A stretch of DNA of 64,000 nt from Fonsecaea monophora (Eukaryota > Ascomycota > Eurotiomycetes > Chaetothyriales > Herpotrichiellaceae), in assembly GCF_001642475.1 (NCBI RefSeq), contig NW_019174054.1:29634-93633 (forward strand). Direction: 5' to 3'. A program made the position numbers and the translations under genes. Under the pieces are notes generated by a model that saw only the letters and a program-made list of their open reading frames with translations, made no database searches and was not told the DNA's origin. Every line of letters starts with the position of its first letter. The stretch's first letter is position 1. Shown here in pieces: positions 20,928 to 32,825 of this stretch.

Positions 20928-22714
20928 TTACAGCTCATCATGCTCCTGGACACCACCGTCATCAGTATCTGCGAGCATCGTCTTGGCTGCCTCTGCTGCC
21001 TCACTAACTACACTCTTGACAGCATCAGCAGCTCCCGAGGTGACTTCTTCAGCCACGGTAGTAGCAGCAGGAGCAGCCTTCGCCAAGGTGTCGCTGACAG
21101 TAGATGAAACGTCTTCCATATCGACATCCTCGTCACTCTTCGACAGGGCGATACCATCAACGCCATGTTTGCCGTTGTCCCGGATAAAAGCCGCAAGGTC
21201 TTCCATCGTGCGGGAACCTGAGTAGTCAATAGGAGAGTCCTTGGCACCAGCAGGGTACAACTTGATGGTGGGGAAGCCAGCAATCTCATCGGGAACGTCG
21301 TTGAGGGTGGCATCGATCTTGGCGACGGTGACCTTAGAGGAAAGTTCGCCGGAGGTGTAGAGCTCTGCGAGCTTCTCATAAGTTGGGGCAAGGCTAGAGC
21401 TCGTTAGCCACGGTACTTTGAATGTGCATGAAAACTTACGCTTTGCAGTGTCCGCACCAAGGAGCGTAGAACTCGATCAGCACGTCTTTGGAGTCATCGA
21501 GGACGATATCCTTGTACGAATGGGCAACGACGACGGTTACAGGGCCTTCTTGTTTCTCTGGAATGGGCTCGGATTTGATGCTGGGTTCGAGTTTGCCATT
21601 GACAAAGTCCTTGACGAAAGCACCAATCTGTTTCTCGCTCAGGTCGTTACCGACGAATGGGTATTTCTCATTCTTCACTGTCTCTTGGATGGCGAAGGAA
21701 GGGAATTTGTCAGTTGGCAGGTTCAAGTTGCCAGCATGAGCACCGAATGCTTTAGCATCGATGGTTGCGAAATTGATGACACCTTTGTATTTCTCGGCGA
21801 CTGGCCTAAGTGCTTCAGCCAGAGACGATCGTTCTTCCGGGGTTTCAGCGAAGATGTAGGCGAGAGGGATACCGGCCTGTCAAACGCATTAGTACAACGG
21901 TATGGTGACGGTCAAAGAAATACATACACCCATGTAGCCAGCATAGGTTTCCGGGCCAACTTCACCGACCAACGGAGTCGAGGCGCTCTTGATGAATTTC
22001 GAGATGGCCTCCTCATCAAACGACTCGGTGAATGTGTTTTTGCCCTCATCGAAATCCTTGTAGAGCACGATGGCTGGTTGCTTGATGCCTTCTGCCTTGG
22101 CAAGTGCGGCATCATTCGAGGCTCCGAAAATGTATTCATCCCTTAGCGACTCGGCGAGAGAAGTAAATGTCTGGTTCGATGCTTTGTCGTCGGCTGCAAT
22201 GTACGCGACGATGACGACTTTGTCTGTAGTCTTGAACTCCTCGAGGGTATCGGGACTGAGGGTGGAGATGGCAGGTAGCTGCTGCTTGGTCATATATGAG
22301 ACAATACTGTTCACCCGTTAGTCGCGTACATCTCTTCAGGATTGATGAATGAGTTGTGACTTACGCAGGCGCCTTCCTGGCACCAGGATAAGGCTTGATG
22401 TTGTCCAAGCCCCGGAAGACCTTGACGGTAGGATAGCCCTCGACGCCATAGTCCTTACACAGATCACCCTCAGCCGTGCAGTCGACTTTCACAAGAGGGA
22501 TGTTCTTCTCTTTCAGTGTGGCTGCGGCCTCTTCATACTCGGGTGCCAGAGCTTTGCAGTGGCCGCACCATGGAGCAAAGAACTCGGCCAGGACCAAGTC
22601 ATGTTCGGAGATGAAATCTTTGAAGTTGTCTGTCTTCAGATCATGGACGTCGCTTGCTGAGGAAAGGCCAGCAAAGGCAAGGCTGATCGCAGCCAGAGAT
22701 GCGATTGATCGCAT
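20928..22714 (-). CDS. PDI1: Protein disulfide isomerase, ER
   Basis: It forms and rearranges disulfides in secretory proteins in the ER lumen. Four exons (22714-22365, 22306-21928, 21876-21440, 21393-20928) give 543 aa. A signal peptide ends near SSASD at residues 18-22. The first thioredoxin domain carries APWCGHCKA (active cysteines 50 and 53) and the second carries the same motif (384 and 387), with two redox-inactive b domains between. The C-terminus ends in HDEL, the fungal ER-retrieval signal, after an Ala-rich acidic tail. The YMGAGIPLAYIF and KALAPTYEKL joins confirm two splice junctions. This is a conserved housekeeping gene. Confidence 0.96.
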
Positions 22715-23379
22715 GATGGGAGAACTATTAGAGCCGGATGTGCAGTGGGGAATAGAGTGATCGTGGACGGTTTGGGGGGACACAAAGGAATGGAAAGATC
22801 GGACAGATGGTTCAGATTCAAGGTTTCTGAGAAGTCAAGGGGACACTGAACCCTTTATTCTCAAGGCACAGTTTCTGATAGAGTGAATAGTACCGCCGCT
22901 CTCCCTTCATTGAGGAGAGGTGTCAACTACTTTTTTGGGGGGCTTCACCAACAACTCCACACGGCTTTCGCCTTTCAGCTGCCGCCCCCTTTCCGCCGAC
23001 TCGTTGACCCTGAAACGCGGAGTTGATAATCAGGGGTCCATTTCCACCCAAGCCACCTTTTCCCACTTTACACAGCATCAATAGGCTTTCCGTGAGGGAT
23101 ACTTGGTATCAGTGCCCACAAAGCATTTCACCTTAAAAAAAAAATCACCAACGGCCCTGCAATTGCGTTTGGAAAGCCGATGCCGATCTCAGATGTGGGG
23201 GGAGTCTGATTGGACGGACTTTCTATGCAGCACAGAAAGCAAAAAGACAGCCACATTAGCAAGGCGTATGTTGCCTGGTATTTCTAAGCAACGATGATCA
23301 TCTGGAATTCCTCCAGGGTTCCGGGTATCTAAGCCACACTTCGCTATCACCTCGAGCCACGCTCTTGCAAGAGCTAACC
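22715..23379. other. Intergenic region upstream of PDI
   Basis: About 665 bp between the PDI start and the ATG22 stop, both on the minus strand. It includes an A10 run at about 23135-23144 and otherwise ordinary promoter sequence. UPR-type elements were not evident by eye. Confidence 0.5.
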
Positions 23380-25597
23380 TCAATCTTCCTCCTCCGAGAG
23401 CACTATCGTGGGTATCGTCGTATATCTAGTGTCATCTCTTGCTTTGCGGTGTCCTTCGAGCTCCAATGCCATTTGATACGCTTCAGCCTTTCCTCGATCA
23501 ACATCGACCAACAACATCAAAGGCAGCGGGAGGAAGATCAGTACTGCCAAAAAGACAAATGCAGGTCGTATTTCGCCGTATCGATCCGTAATGGCGCCAA
23601 CAATGGCTGGACCAAAGATGCTGGACCCTTTGTCTGTGATTGCGTACAGGGCGTAGAATGCGGCCTCAAACCCAGGCGGGATCAATTCGCCAAAGAACGC
23701 TCGGCAATATGACGATAACCCACCAAGAACGAACCCGTAAATTGCCCCCAATGGATACATCTCCCATGGCTGCTGCAGGCCAAAGACGCCGTATCGTTTG
23801 ATGGCAGGAATAAACCCCAAGAGCCCATACAACGGAATGATCTCAAACAAGCAGATGCACGCGACAATCGTCCTAGATGCGCGAAGGTTGAAAATCCGAG
23901 AGATAAAGCTCCAGTAAAATGCGCCAATGACGCCCGCAATCGTTGCAATAACGTTGATCAAGCCAAGGGCTGGGGTGTTCATTCCAAGACTCGTTTTGGC
24001 GAAGAGCACTGCTGTCCTGCATTCTCTTAGCAGTGTATTCTTCGTGACCTGGTAAGGGTTCAAAAACTTACCCGCTCACCGTGGCAATGCTGTCGCTGAG
24101 CAAAAACCAGGCGCAGAGAAAAATCACGATATCCTTCAGTTTTCTGGCGTGTCCAATTGTTGTGAATAGAGCTTTCCAAGCATATGTCACGTATGACACC
24201 CACGCGTAGCGGCCTGTCAACTCACTTGGTAGAGGCGGCCCTGGTCGTGGTCGCAACCAAAGCGCTGCTGGAATGCTGAATACAAACCACCATAGTCCCA
24301 CCAGCAGGAGAACCAGTCTCAAGGATAGGAGTGTGGATTTTGTTGCGGCCACTATGCCGATACCAATAATTTGCACAAATAAGCCAGCAATATATCCAAT
24401 GCCAATGCCATTTGACGATATCTTGGTGGATAGCCTGAGGGCAGGCGAGATCGCGGCAGGCGATTCTTCGGAGGGGGAGGCATCGTCGGCGCGGTCTCGA
24501 GGTAGGAGGCCTGAGGTCGAGCTCGTCAGAGCGTGGTCTTCGTGTTCCATATATTCGTCATTATCGCCCGTTGCCTGGTTCTCTTCATTTTCACGCTCGA
24601 TAGACGGGTGGTGTCGTACCAGCAAGGGCAAGAAAGAATTCAGCAACACAAAAGACGCCCCAAAGCATGTGTTGGCAATGATGGCGAAGAGCGCTCCCAG
24701 CAAATAGACCTTTGGTATGACGGTGATGAAGAGGGCAGTAGCTGTCGCTCCAGTAAAGGCGAAGGCGAGAAGGAATGTCTTCCGAAACCTGCCGTGATCG
24801 GCTGCTGCAGACATAGAGATGATCAGGAGAGCTTGGATCAGCACGCTGATTGAGAAGGTGTACATGGCAAAACTGGCAGTGTTGATCTCGGCGCCCAGGA
24901 TGTAGACGACACATGCAGGAAGCTCATTGTGCGGGTGTTTGGGAGAATCGAAGACGGTTTCGTTCGGCGATGTGCCATGGTCCGTTTTCCAGCCTGCGCT
25001 GCAGGGTGTTGTCTTATCTTTTAACAGTACTCCCCGCTCTCTGGCTAGTTGCTCGAGGGTAATGGGTAAAAACGACCCTGTAGACTAAGGTCAATCCCAA
25101 AGGGCAACACAAATGTTTCCAAGGTGTCATGCTCACCCATGGCACAGATGGCAAAGACCTCTGCGGCCCAACCATACGAGTACCAACCCCATAACTCTTT
25201 CTCGCTTGTCGGCCTCGTATCTTCGTCCAAATACCTAATCTCCCCTTCTGGTTCTGCGAAGTCGCCCATGTCGGAATCTGAGTATCCCCACGAGGACTCT
25301 CGCTCGTCATCCGCTTCTACGGAAGGTGTCGGGGAAATCAAGCTGATTTGTGACTGATGGGACGACTGGCGGGACAGAGGCGGTCGCTGGCGGGAGGCAG
25401 CAGAGAGAGGATCATGGCGAGGAACCTGTTGTAACGATGAGACAAGTTAATGCTATAGGTTAAGGAACGTGAGAATAGAGGATTGCGAGACAAGGTCCTG
25501 ACATTTCTTGGTCGAAATGATGATGACAGTTCAGGGTGGTTTGTAGGCCTGCCGAGGGCCTTCTAGGTTTGGTGATTGGCGCAAGGGAACTCACCAT
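23380..25597 (-). CDS. ATG22: Autophagy-related protein 22, vacuolar amino-acid effluxer
   Basis: It exports amino acids from the vacuole after autophagic breakdown and is an MFS-like vacuolar membrane protein. The model has four exons: 25597-25595, 25425-25137, 25077-24072 and 24016-23380, giving 644 aa. The family start region DEDTRPTSEKELWGWYSYGWAAE is followed by AMGSFLPITLEQLARE across an intron, many hydrophobic segments, and a C-terminal block ELIPPGFEAAFYALYAITDKGSS typical of Atg22. An acidic Ser-rich cytosolic loop lies in the middle. The first exon would be just the ATG (25595-25597), directly followed by a perfect GTGAGT donor. The fallback is to start at the internal ATG at 25269. 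The rest of the gene is secure. Confidence 0.92.
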
Positions 25598-27353
25598 GTT
25601 TTCCTTTAAGGGACTCTCCCCTAAAGCTCCACCATCTGACTATTTGTCCACCTCTACACTATCGGATCCTCCTGAACTCCCAAATGCTTCCGCCATCTTA
25701 CAGATCAGAACGGAAGAAGAGAACCATCAGTCGTTGCGGAGGGCCGTGGAGTCTTTATCTTTGGCGTCTGCACACGAGAAACCTGCGGGTCAGCTTAGAC
25801 CAGAGCGTGAAGATGCGGTGTTAGAACGCAGGAGCAGCGTTGATCGATGCTTCAAAGAGACGATCCACCGCCAGTGGGATGCGCGAGTCTCTTATTTGAT
25901 CAGGATGGGCCTCTGGGCTCTGTTTGGGCCAGTCGATATCTGTCCATATCTCTGGTTTCGCGCAACTAGCACCTCAAACTCCTCCGAAAGCATATCAAAA
26001 GACTGCCACCATGGAGACTTATCTCATGACCACTGAGAGTCTGTTGACTACTACTAGGGGGGCTAGAAGGTGGTGATCTTGCATTATTCTGGCATCGCTC
26101 TGGGGTGTTCAGCCTACCAGGGACCTGCGGGAGCACCACCTTCTCCAATGGCTTGCTTCCAGCCAAGGGATGGCGCGCATAGGATGGCGTACAGGTGGAC
26201 AGCGAGCCTACCATCACCCACGTCCACAGAATCGAGCCACAGAGCCAATCAAAAGTGTCTCATAGACTTCTTCCACAACACGGCCTTGGGAGGGTGGTGC
26301 ACTGGACACATCTGGCCGCAGCGTTGTCACATTCTTGTCACATATCTAATCCCCTGATCTCCGAGTAAGGTTATCTCATGGTATGGTGTACACGTAGGCA
26401 TCAAACATGGCTGCAGCAGAGGAATCTTTCTCCGTTCGCTTTTCTTTTTTGAAGCCACAGTGATTTCGCGGATTGTGTAATGTAGCATGTACCAAGTAGT
26501 GTGGCGTATAACCAGTGGCTCATCCCAGTGCGAATTAACTGGAGTAGCCATGTTAGTGTAGATACTCCGTGCAAACCTTCCCTGCTAGAGTATCTATCTT
26601 AAGTATCGGGGCCACTGAGGCTGTTCCCTCTCCTTTGTGAAATGCCATGGAATGCGCTAAGCCACTTTCGATTATACGTCCTGCTGCCCTGTCACCCAGC
26701 CTTGACGCCTTAGGCGCGGTCCAATCGCAATCTGCGTCACGCGCTCTACTGTTTGGCGCCGGCTTTCGTGCAACTTGGCGCAGGCCAGCCCTTGACCGAG
26801 TGCTCCGTACAAGGAACCAGTGTTGTGCCTGATCCTTTGACAGCCGACTTCCGCGCGGGTCTCATCATTCATTCAGACATCATTCCATCCTCAATCATCC
26901 CTTTACAACTCAATCACAAATCAGTTGCTCCCCGTTCTGACGCGGTCAATAAGTCACCTAAACCCCTACCAAGATTATCGGGTTGCGCGCTCGATACGGC
27001 ATCGCAAGCTGACCTCGTGCGCCGCTCCAATCGTCGACAAAATTCCTCTTCTGCAAACGGACAATCTGCAGCCTCGAATTCGTCACTCCTCTCCTCATCC
27101 TTCCTTTCATTCCTGACTTTCGATCACCCTCATCAATTTAGCGCTGAGAGCGCTGTCGACCAAGACTAGTGTACTACGGTCCCCACGAACCAGACTTCTT
27201 TGATTGCGATCGAGCCGACCACACTTGGGCGCTTGAATTTCGGGGCGTGGGGACAATTACAGTGACTTACAATTTCGGGTTTCGATTCGGCGTCTGGGGC
27301 GCACATACAGGTGTGCCGGCCATGCATTGCTTGATGGTTGATTCCGCTTCAAT
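25598..27353. other. Long intergenic region between ATG22 and MED14
   Basis: About 1.75 kb between divergent genes. An open frame on the plus strand begins at an ATG at 25596 and ends at 26036 (about 147 aa); it matches nothing I recognise and overlaps the proposed first exon of ATG22 in antisense. The 27170-27353 stretch is probably the 5' leader of MED14. No RNA gene or repeat is seen. Confidence 0.4.
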
Positions 27354-30300
27354 ATGAACGGGGAAAGGCCCACGGCCAACGGGGACCGAATCGCAAATGA
27401 CTCTGGACCATCTGTCGCGGATTCCATGCCCGAAGTTGGACAGTTAAAACAAGCATCATTGTCTCAGAATCCGCTGCAGCCCTCCGTTGACAATACTCGT
27501 GCCTGCGAAAATGGAGATGTCGAACCAAGTCAGCGCGCTTTCGACAACAGAGGCAACAATGCTTCCCTCCAATCCGAAGAAGCGCCGTCTGAGATCCTAC
27601 AGCTTATCTCTCAAGACAGTTACCTGCCGATGGCCGCCCTGATAAATCGGGCTTCACAATCATGCTGGAACTGCCTCTCCGATTTGGTGACGCAGTTGGC
27701 TTCAATGCCTGTCCCGGATCTGCCACCAGAACAAACAAAACTTCTACCTAACGGCTTGCCTAACAATCAGTCAAAGGCAAACCTCGACAAGAAGGACCGA
27801 ATACTCAAGTTCTCCAATGATCAAAAGGCGGATTTTATAAAGCTTCTAGTATTGCTGCAATGGAGCAAGAATGTGGAGGAAGTGAGCAAGACCATTTCAA
27901 TCAATTACTGGCTCATGAAACGCCGAGAAGGATACTGGAATGCTATTGGATCGATGGCCCTTCTCAAGCAGGAATCTTCAGGGTTTCAGATACCAAATCC
28001 CGACCTCAAAACAGCAGCCGAAGTCCTGTCAAGAGGTAGGGTGCTCAATCTCCCCCGATTGAACTATATACCGCAAAAAGACCTTTCTAGCAGACAGATA
28101 CTGCGAGTCCTCCGCTCGCTCGACCGAGCGTTGAGCGTCAAGCTAGCACTTTCGGACGACTTACCCCCTCAATTGCGACGTTTTCGGATTCATGATGGAC
28201 GTGCTACTTTCACTGTGCCCAATGAGTTCGAACTGGATGTCTCCATACTAGGCGAAAGAGAAGACTCTCCATTCCGCATGGTTGATTTTCGGTTCTCGTT
28301 CCAACCACACCCTCATATCTCCGACAGTTTACATTCGGAGATAGAATTATACGCCAATGCCAACATCGATCGCGACGGGCTGAAAGGCTGTTACGACTTT
28401 CTACATGAGCTGGCTTTGTCTTACAAATTAGCCGAACTCCACAAACAAGCACTCGACTTAGCTCGAAACCAGTGGGCAGGCAACCTACGCGTCGAGTTGA
28501 TTCGCCGAAACCTCATCGTGCAGTATTGGCCTGAGAGACAACTAGGGAAAAGCTGGATTGAGATCGGCATCGCTAGCGGTCGGGAGAAGCAGAAAATGAC
28601 CAAGGTGGAATCTAGCCCTTTTCTCGAGATCAAATGGATGCGACAAGGCAAAAGAATAGACGCCCTGCAACTACACCTGAATAATGCGCTGCTTTGTTTC
28701 GAAGACGTTCTCCGACAGGTGATCGCACAACATACAACACAGATTCTGGACAATATTTACGATAAACTCATTCTCACACCTCTGTTTGCCAACAGCGAGC
28801 TCTTCTTGGAGCAATCGCTCTCATTTGAGCAACCGGAAAATTGTCTCCTAACGTTGGAACTCTCGCACTCCTCGGATTTGCAGCTGAAAATCGATCCTGT
28901 GACAGGACTACTTGTTCTCAGCCCCGTCACAGAGAGAACGGAACGACTTCAGTATGAGGTGAACCGGGTCCAAGGCGTCACCGATGACGTCGTGTCCAAG
29001 CTCCTCAACTACAGGTGCAGCATCATGGAAACCAATGTCCTTGTCGGTATTTTGGGCACCTGTTGGGAGGTGCTGCGTTCTTTCAAGCTCAGTCAAACAG
29101 AGGCGAGAGCATTGTTTGGAGGTCCAGTGTCGAGGATGAACATGCTCCGACAGAGTCTGTGGACACTGGACTATACCCTCGCAATCACACACGCTTCGGA
29201 TGGCGACCATTGGTGGTTGTTGCAGCAAGCTTCCCCTGGCACCACCAATCCCCAGACTCGTTATAGAGTTCTTCGCAAGCAGCGGCTAGAGGTTAAAGAA
29301 GAACTGTCTTCTGCTTATTTCGATCGACTTGCAGAGTACCTGATGGGGCTGATCTTCCTGGAGCGCAATGCCGACTTCTTCAGGGAAAGAAAGGAGAAGT
29401 TTGATCTACGACCTTTGCCAACCTTTGGACGGCATTATGAATTGCCGCAGATATCATTTGACTTGGATATGGCTAGGCCGGGTTTTTCAAAGCAATCCAT
29501 ACCTCTCGCTCCTTCCAGCAACACCCTGTTGCAAGTGGCCAAAAACCCAACCAATTCTCCCGCTTCACAAAAAGGCATCAAAGTCTGTTTCGGTGGAGTT
29601 GACCGATCCACGAATAAAGTCAGGGCTGTCGCCCAGTATCGCCATCAAGCCAGTTCTTCGGTGCTTAGACGCCTGGAGAAATCTGTACTCGATGCAGGCG
29701 TCTCTCTCAATCCCGACGACAAGACTGTTGTACTTCGGGTCACTACCAGTATAGCGGAAGCTGCAATTCCAGAGATTGTCGACAAAGCAATGGACGTTGA
29801 AAAGGTGGTCTCGACAGTCGAGCAGATCCATCGACTCCCAGGACTGAGACTGAAAACGATATCAAATTCCAGTTTCACCATAGCTTATCACAAAGAAGCA
29901 TCTGCCGAACTAGAACTCAGGATCGGATTTCCAAGCGGCAATCAAGAACCTCAACTCGAATTCTTCCCGCCCGAGCAGAATCCACATCAGTTCCTGGCAG
30001 CACAGTACACGAAATTGATTGCCGCAAGCCGTGGGCCATTTGCCACCAGGATACGCGACTTCCTCACCTCGTTGACTCTGACACTTCCGCTGTTAACCTA
30101 TCTTCAAAAACTTCAGCAGAAACATGGACTGAACCTCGACGCACAACAGCAAAAGGGCCCGTCCGAGCAAGAAGATCACCTGCGAGTGCATATTCTTGTG
30201 AGGAGCGCGACTGCCTTTGCGATACAATACTTCGCACCCGCAGGACAAGCGCCAAAAGATGTCAAAGCCGATTCCCAGCCACATATGCTAGCGCGTCTGG

Positions 30301-30851
30301 AGATTTTGCACCATATTAACGTGTCAAGGAAACCAATGTGGCTGGTACGCGCCGCGCTTGAAGAGTTTCAATCCTACTCTAGGCCATCATATTCGACACC
30401 AGAGCTGGGGGCGAAACTCAAGCAGGAAATATTTACGCGTTCAGACGGGCAGTCAAAGTGGCTTGCATTGGACAAGGCTGCCGCCTGTATGGCAGATCAG
30501 CCAGAGCCTTTGCTGCAGGCTATGCATGACCACTTGTGGGAATGGGCTAAGATGGCAAAAGCGTCCGAAAGCAACGTGTCCAATACCCAGCCATTCACCA
30601 AGACCAAAGCTGGGCCAGGACACCCAAATGCAAACAATGCCAATATGCCGAATGGTACCAATAGTCGCCCGTCTGCTGCAATGAAAGGCCCCGCAGGCAA
30701 GATGCAAGCACCAGGCAGTGCGATTCCCAATGGGGCTAATGTCAAAGTCCCAAGACCACCAGGCACTATTCCTGGAGGAAGGCCGATGCCACCAAACCAC
30801 AAAGCAACCGCCAACGCCGCACAGAAACAAGAGGTCATTATGCTGGACTAG
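27354..30851 (+). CDS. MED14: Mediator complex subunit 14 (RGR1-like)
   Basis: This is the backbone subunit that joins the tail to the middle and head of Mediator, acting in the nucleus at RNA polymerase II promoters. A single exon gives 1165 aa. The N-terminal MED14 domain spans about residues 80-290, with a WNCLSDL segment, LLVLLQWSKNVEEV and YWLMKRREGYWNAI as family landmarks. A long helical and beta-rich C-terminal part follows, and the last 100 residues are Pro/Asn/Gly-rich and probably disordered. The first 80 residues are also polar and low in order. The start ATG at 27354 lies in a plausible context with no better in-frame ATG upstream. Confidence 0.95.
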   Translation: MNGERPTANGDRIANDSGPSVADSMPEVGQLKQASLSQNPLQPSVDNTRACENGDVEPSQRAFDNRGNNASLQSEEAPSEILQLISQDSYLPMAALINRASQSCWNCLSDLVTQLASMPVPDLPPEQTKLLPNGLPNNQSKANLDKKDRILKFSNDQKADFIKLLVLLQWSKNVEEVSKTISINYWLMKRREGYWNAIGSMALLKQESSGFQIPNPDLKTAAEVLSRGRVLNLPRLNYIPQKDLSSRQILRVLRSLDRALSVKLALSDDLPPQLRRFRIHDGRATFTVPNEFELDVSILGEREDSPFRMVDFRFSFQPHPHISDSLHSEIELYANANIDRDGLKGCYDFLHELALSYKLAELHKQALDLARNQWAGNLRVELIRRNLIVQYWPERQLGKSWIEIGIASGREKQKMTKVESSPFLEIKWMRQGKRIDALQLHLNNALLCFEDVLRQVIAQHTTQILDNIYDKLILTPLFANSELFLEQSLSFEQPENCLLTLELSHSSDLQLKIDPVTGLLVLSPVTERTERLQYEVNRVQGVTDDVVSKLLNYRCSIMETNVLVGILGTCWEVLRSFKLSQTEARALFGGPVSRMNMLRQSLWTLDYTLAITHASDGDHWWLLQQASPGTTNPQTRYRVLRKQRLEVKEELSSAYFDRLAEYLMGLIFLERNADFFRERKEKFDLRPLPTFGRHYELPQISFDLDMARPGFSKQSIPLAPSSNTLLQVAKNPTNSPASQKGIKVCFGGVDRSTNKVRAVAQYRHQASSSVLRRLEKSVLDAGVSLNPDDKTVVLRVTTSIAEAAIPEIVDKAMDVEKVVSTVEQIHRLPGLRLKTISNSSFTIAYHKEASAELELRIGFPSGNQEPQLEFFPPEQNPHQFLAAQYTKLIAASRGPFATRIRDFLTSLTLTLPLLTYLQKLQQKHGLNLDAQQQKGPSEQEDHLRVHILVRSATAFAIQYFAPAGQAPKDVKADSQPHMLARLEILHHINVSRKPMWLVRAALEEFQSYSRPSYSTPELGAKLKQEIFTRSDGQSKWLALDKAAACMADQPEPLLQAMHDHLWEWAKMAKASESNVSNTQPFTKTKAGPGHPNANNANMPNGTNSRPSAAMKGPAGKMQAPGSAIPNGANVKVPRPPGTIPGGRPMPPNHKATANAAQKQEVIMLD

Positions 30852-31445
30852 CCTTGGACGGCTGCAGCCGACTTGTGACTCGTGTATCAACTTTTCTTTG
30901 ACGATTCCCAATTTTTTATTTTGCTTGACATTGTTCATAATGGTCTGAGAGGGGCTCGACCGGGGGTGGTGACGATATACCAAAATGGGGGGATACCTAA
31001 CTTTTTTGTTATGCAACAAGGCCAAACGGTGGCTGGCGCCGCTTGATGATAGTCAATACCTATGGACGGAGTCTTCTCAGCTGGTATCACGAGTAAATTG
31101 CCAGCGATCTGTATCTTGAACGATGGATAGAAATTCTTTGCATCATAGGGGACCATTTTAATGACAGTGCCGATACCACTCTCTAGTCCCCAGATACAGC
31201 AAATCGTATGTCTTATCCACACTTGTCCAGTGGCCTCAGTAGCCAGCGTGCCAGCCTCGTCGTGGGGTAGCAAGGCTGAAGAACCTTGTAATTTACGCGT
31301 CAATTGACGGCGCGGCGCGGCGCGACTCTCGCTCGCTTAATGCGCGTTGCTGCCTATTCACCAAAGTACGAGGTACAGTATTCGAAGATTCAACTTCCAA
31401 CCCGTCGATCCTGGGCAATTGTATCCGCATTGACCAAATCTGTGT
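30852..31445. other. Intergenic region between MED14 and UNG1
   Basis: About 590 bp. The GGCGCGGCGCGGCGCG stretch near 31307-31322 is a short GC-rich repeat close to the UNG1 start. A minus-strand frame of 122 codons here begins only at a non-ATG codon and is not supported. Confidence 0.45.
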
Positions 31446-32825
31446 ATGCTTCGTTCTCGCGTGTCTTGTCGTGTCGCTTCATTGATTTCTAGCTCGTCTC
31501 CCAGACCCGTCCCGAGACGGTATTTCAACTCCTCCGCTGCGATGTCGTTCTACAAACGAAAAGACCCACCAACCTCATCACCCGATGACGCGAAAAAGCC
31601 CAAGAAGAACGGCAGTCTGACATCCTTCTTCGGTCCGCCCAAGGTTACTCCGAAGAGCGGAGGGGCGTCGCACGAGAATGGCATCGCCTCCGCAGCTGCG
31701 TCGAGCGATCCGCCACCGCCAAAGTTCGACAAGGACAAATGGGTGGCAGGCCTCACGGACGAGCAGAGGAAGCTCCTCAAATTGGAGATCGACACGCTGG
31801 ATCCCAGCTGGCTGGCTGTCTTGAAAGAGGAGATTGTGACGCCAGGGTTCCTGGACCTGAAGCGGTTCTTGCAGAAGGAGATCGATTCGAAGCAGAAGAT
31901 CTATCCTCCGCTCGAGGATGTCTATAGCTGGTAATATGTCACCGTCTTGCCCAAAGTCCCAGCTAGCTAGCTAACTGAGACGATGCTCGCGCTTAGGTCT
32001 CGACACTGTCCCCTCCATAAAGTCCGCGTCGTGATTCTCGGCCAAGATCCCTACCACGGCCACAACCAAGCTCACGGACTGTGTTTCTCTGTGCGACCAC
32101 CCACGCCCGCACCCCCTTCCCTGAAGAACATCTACATTGCGATCAAAAAAGAATACCCCAGCTTCAGCCCTCCACCCAAGAACGGCGGCCTCCTTACCCC
32201 CTGGGCGGACCAAGGCGTGCTCCTCCTGAATACCTGCCTGACGGTGCGCGCCGGCCAGGCCAACTCGCACGCAGGCCGCGGCTGGGAGAAATTCACGCAA
32301 AAGGTCATTGACACCGTCGTCAAGCTGCGGACCCGCGGCGTGGTGTTCCTGGCGTGGGGCATGCCGGCGCAGAAGCGCTGCGACCGCATCACCGGTGCTC
32401 GGCACCTGGTGCTGAAGAGTGTACATCCCTCGCCGCTCAGCGCGAGCAGGGGGTTCTTCGACTGTGGGCATTTCAGAAAGACCAACGACTGGCTCGAGAC
32501 ACGCTACGGCAAGGAAGGCACCATCAATTGGGACCTGAACGTGCCACCCCCAGAACAGCACCCCATTAAGGCGCCAGCTGTGCAGGAACCGATAAAAGTG
32601 ACCGAGACACAGAAGGAAGAACCGCAAAATGCCGGGCCTGCGACTGATTTGCCCGAGAAGGACAAGGGAAAGAAAGTCGTGCAGCAGGATGAGTTTGAGG
32701 GGGAGGACGACGAGGATGCTATTGCTGCGCTGGAGGAGATTGCCGCAAAGGAAGAAGCAGAGGCAAAAGAGGCAAAGCCAGAGCCAGAGGACAAGGCAGG
32801 CGAGACTGATAAGCTGAGCACCTGA
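31446..32825 (+). CDS. UNG1: Uracil-DNA glycosylase, family 1
   Basis: It removes uracil from DNA to start base-excision repair in nucleus and mitochondria. Two exons (31446-31930, 31997-32825) give 437 aa. Catalytic GQDPYH is at residues 177-182 just after the splice junction, and HPSPLSA is present downstream. The first 32 residues are Arg/Ser-rich without acidic residues, like a mitochondrial presequence. A second ATG at 31542 (Met33, MSFYKRK) would give a nuclear form. SLTSFF about 30 residues later resembles the PCNA-binding motif of nuclear UNG2. After the catalytic domain comes an unusual tail of roughly 110 residues, rich in Glu, Lys and Ala, that could form a long charged helix. Confidence 0.96.

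Noticed and set aside
25536..26036. 166-codon plus-strand frame upstream of ATG22
   Set aside because: No family match by eye and it overlaps the ATG22 promoter and first exon; could be checked with RNA-seq.
30935..31303. 122-codon minus-strand frame upstream of UNG1
   Set aside because: Starts only at a TTG codon and has no features.
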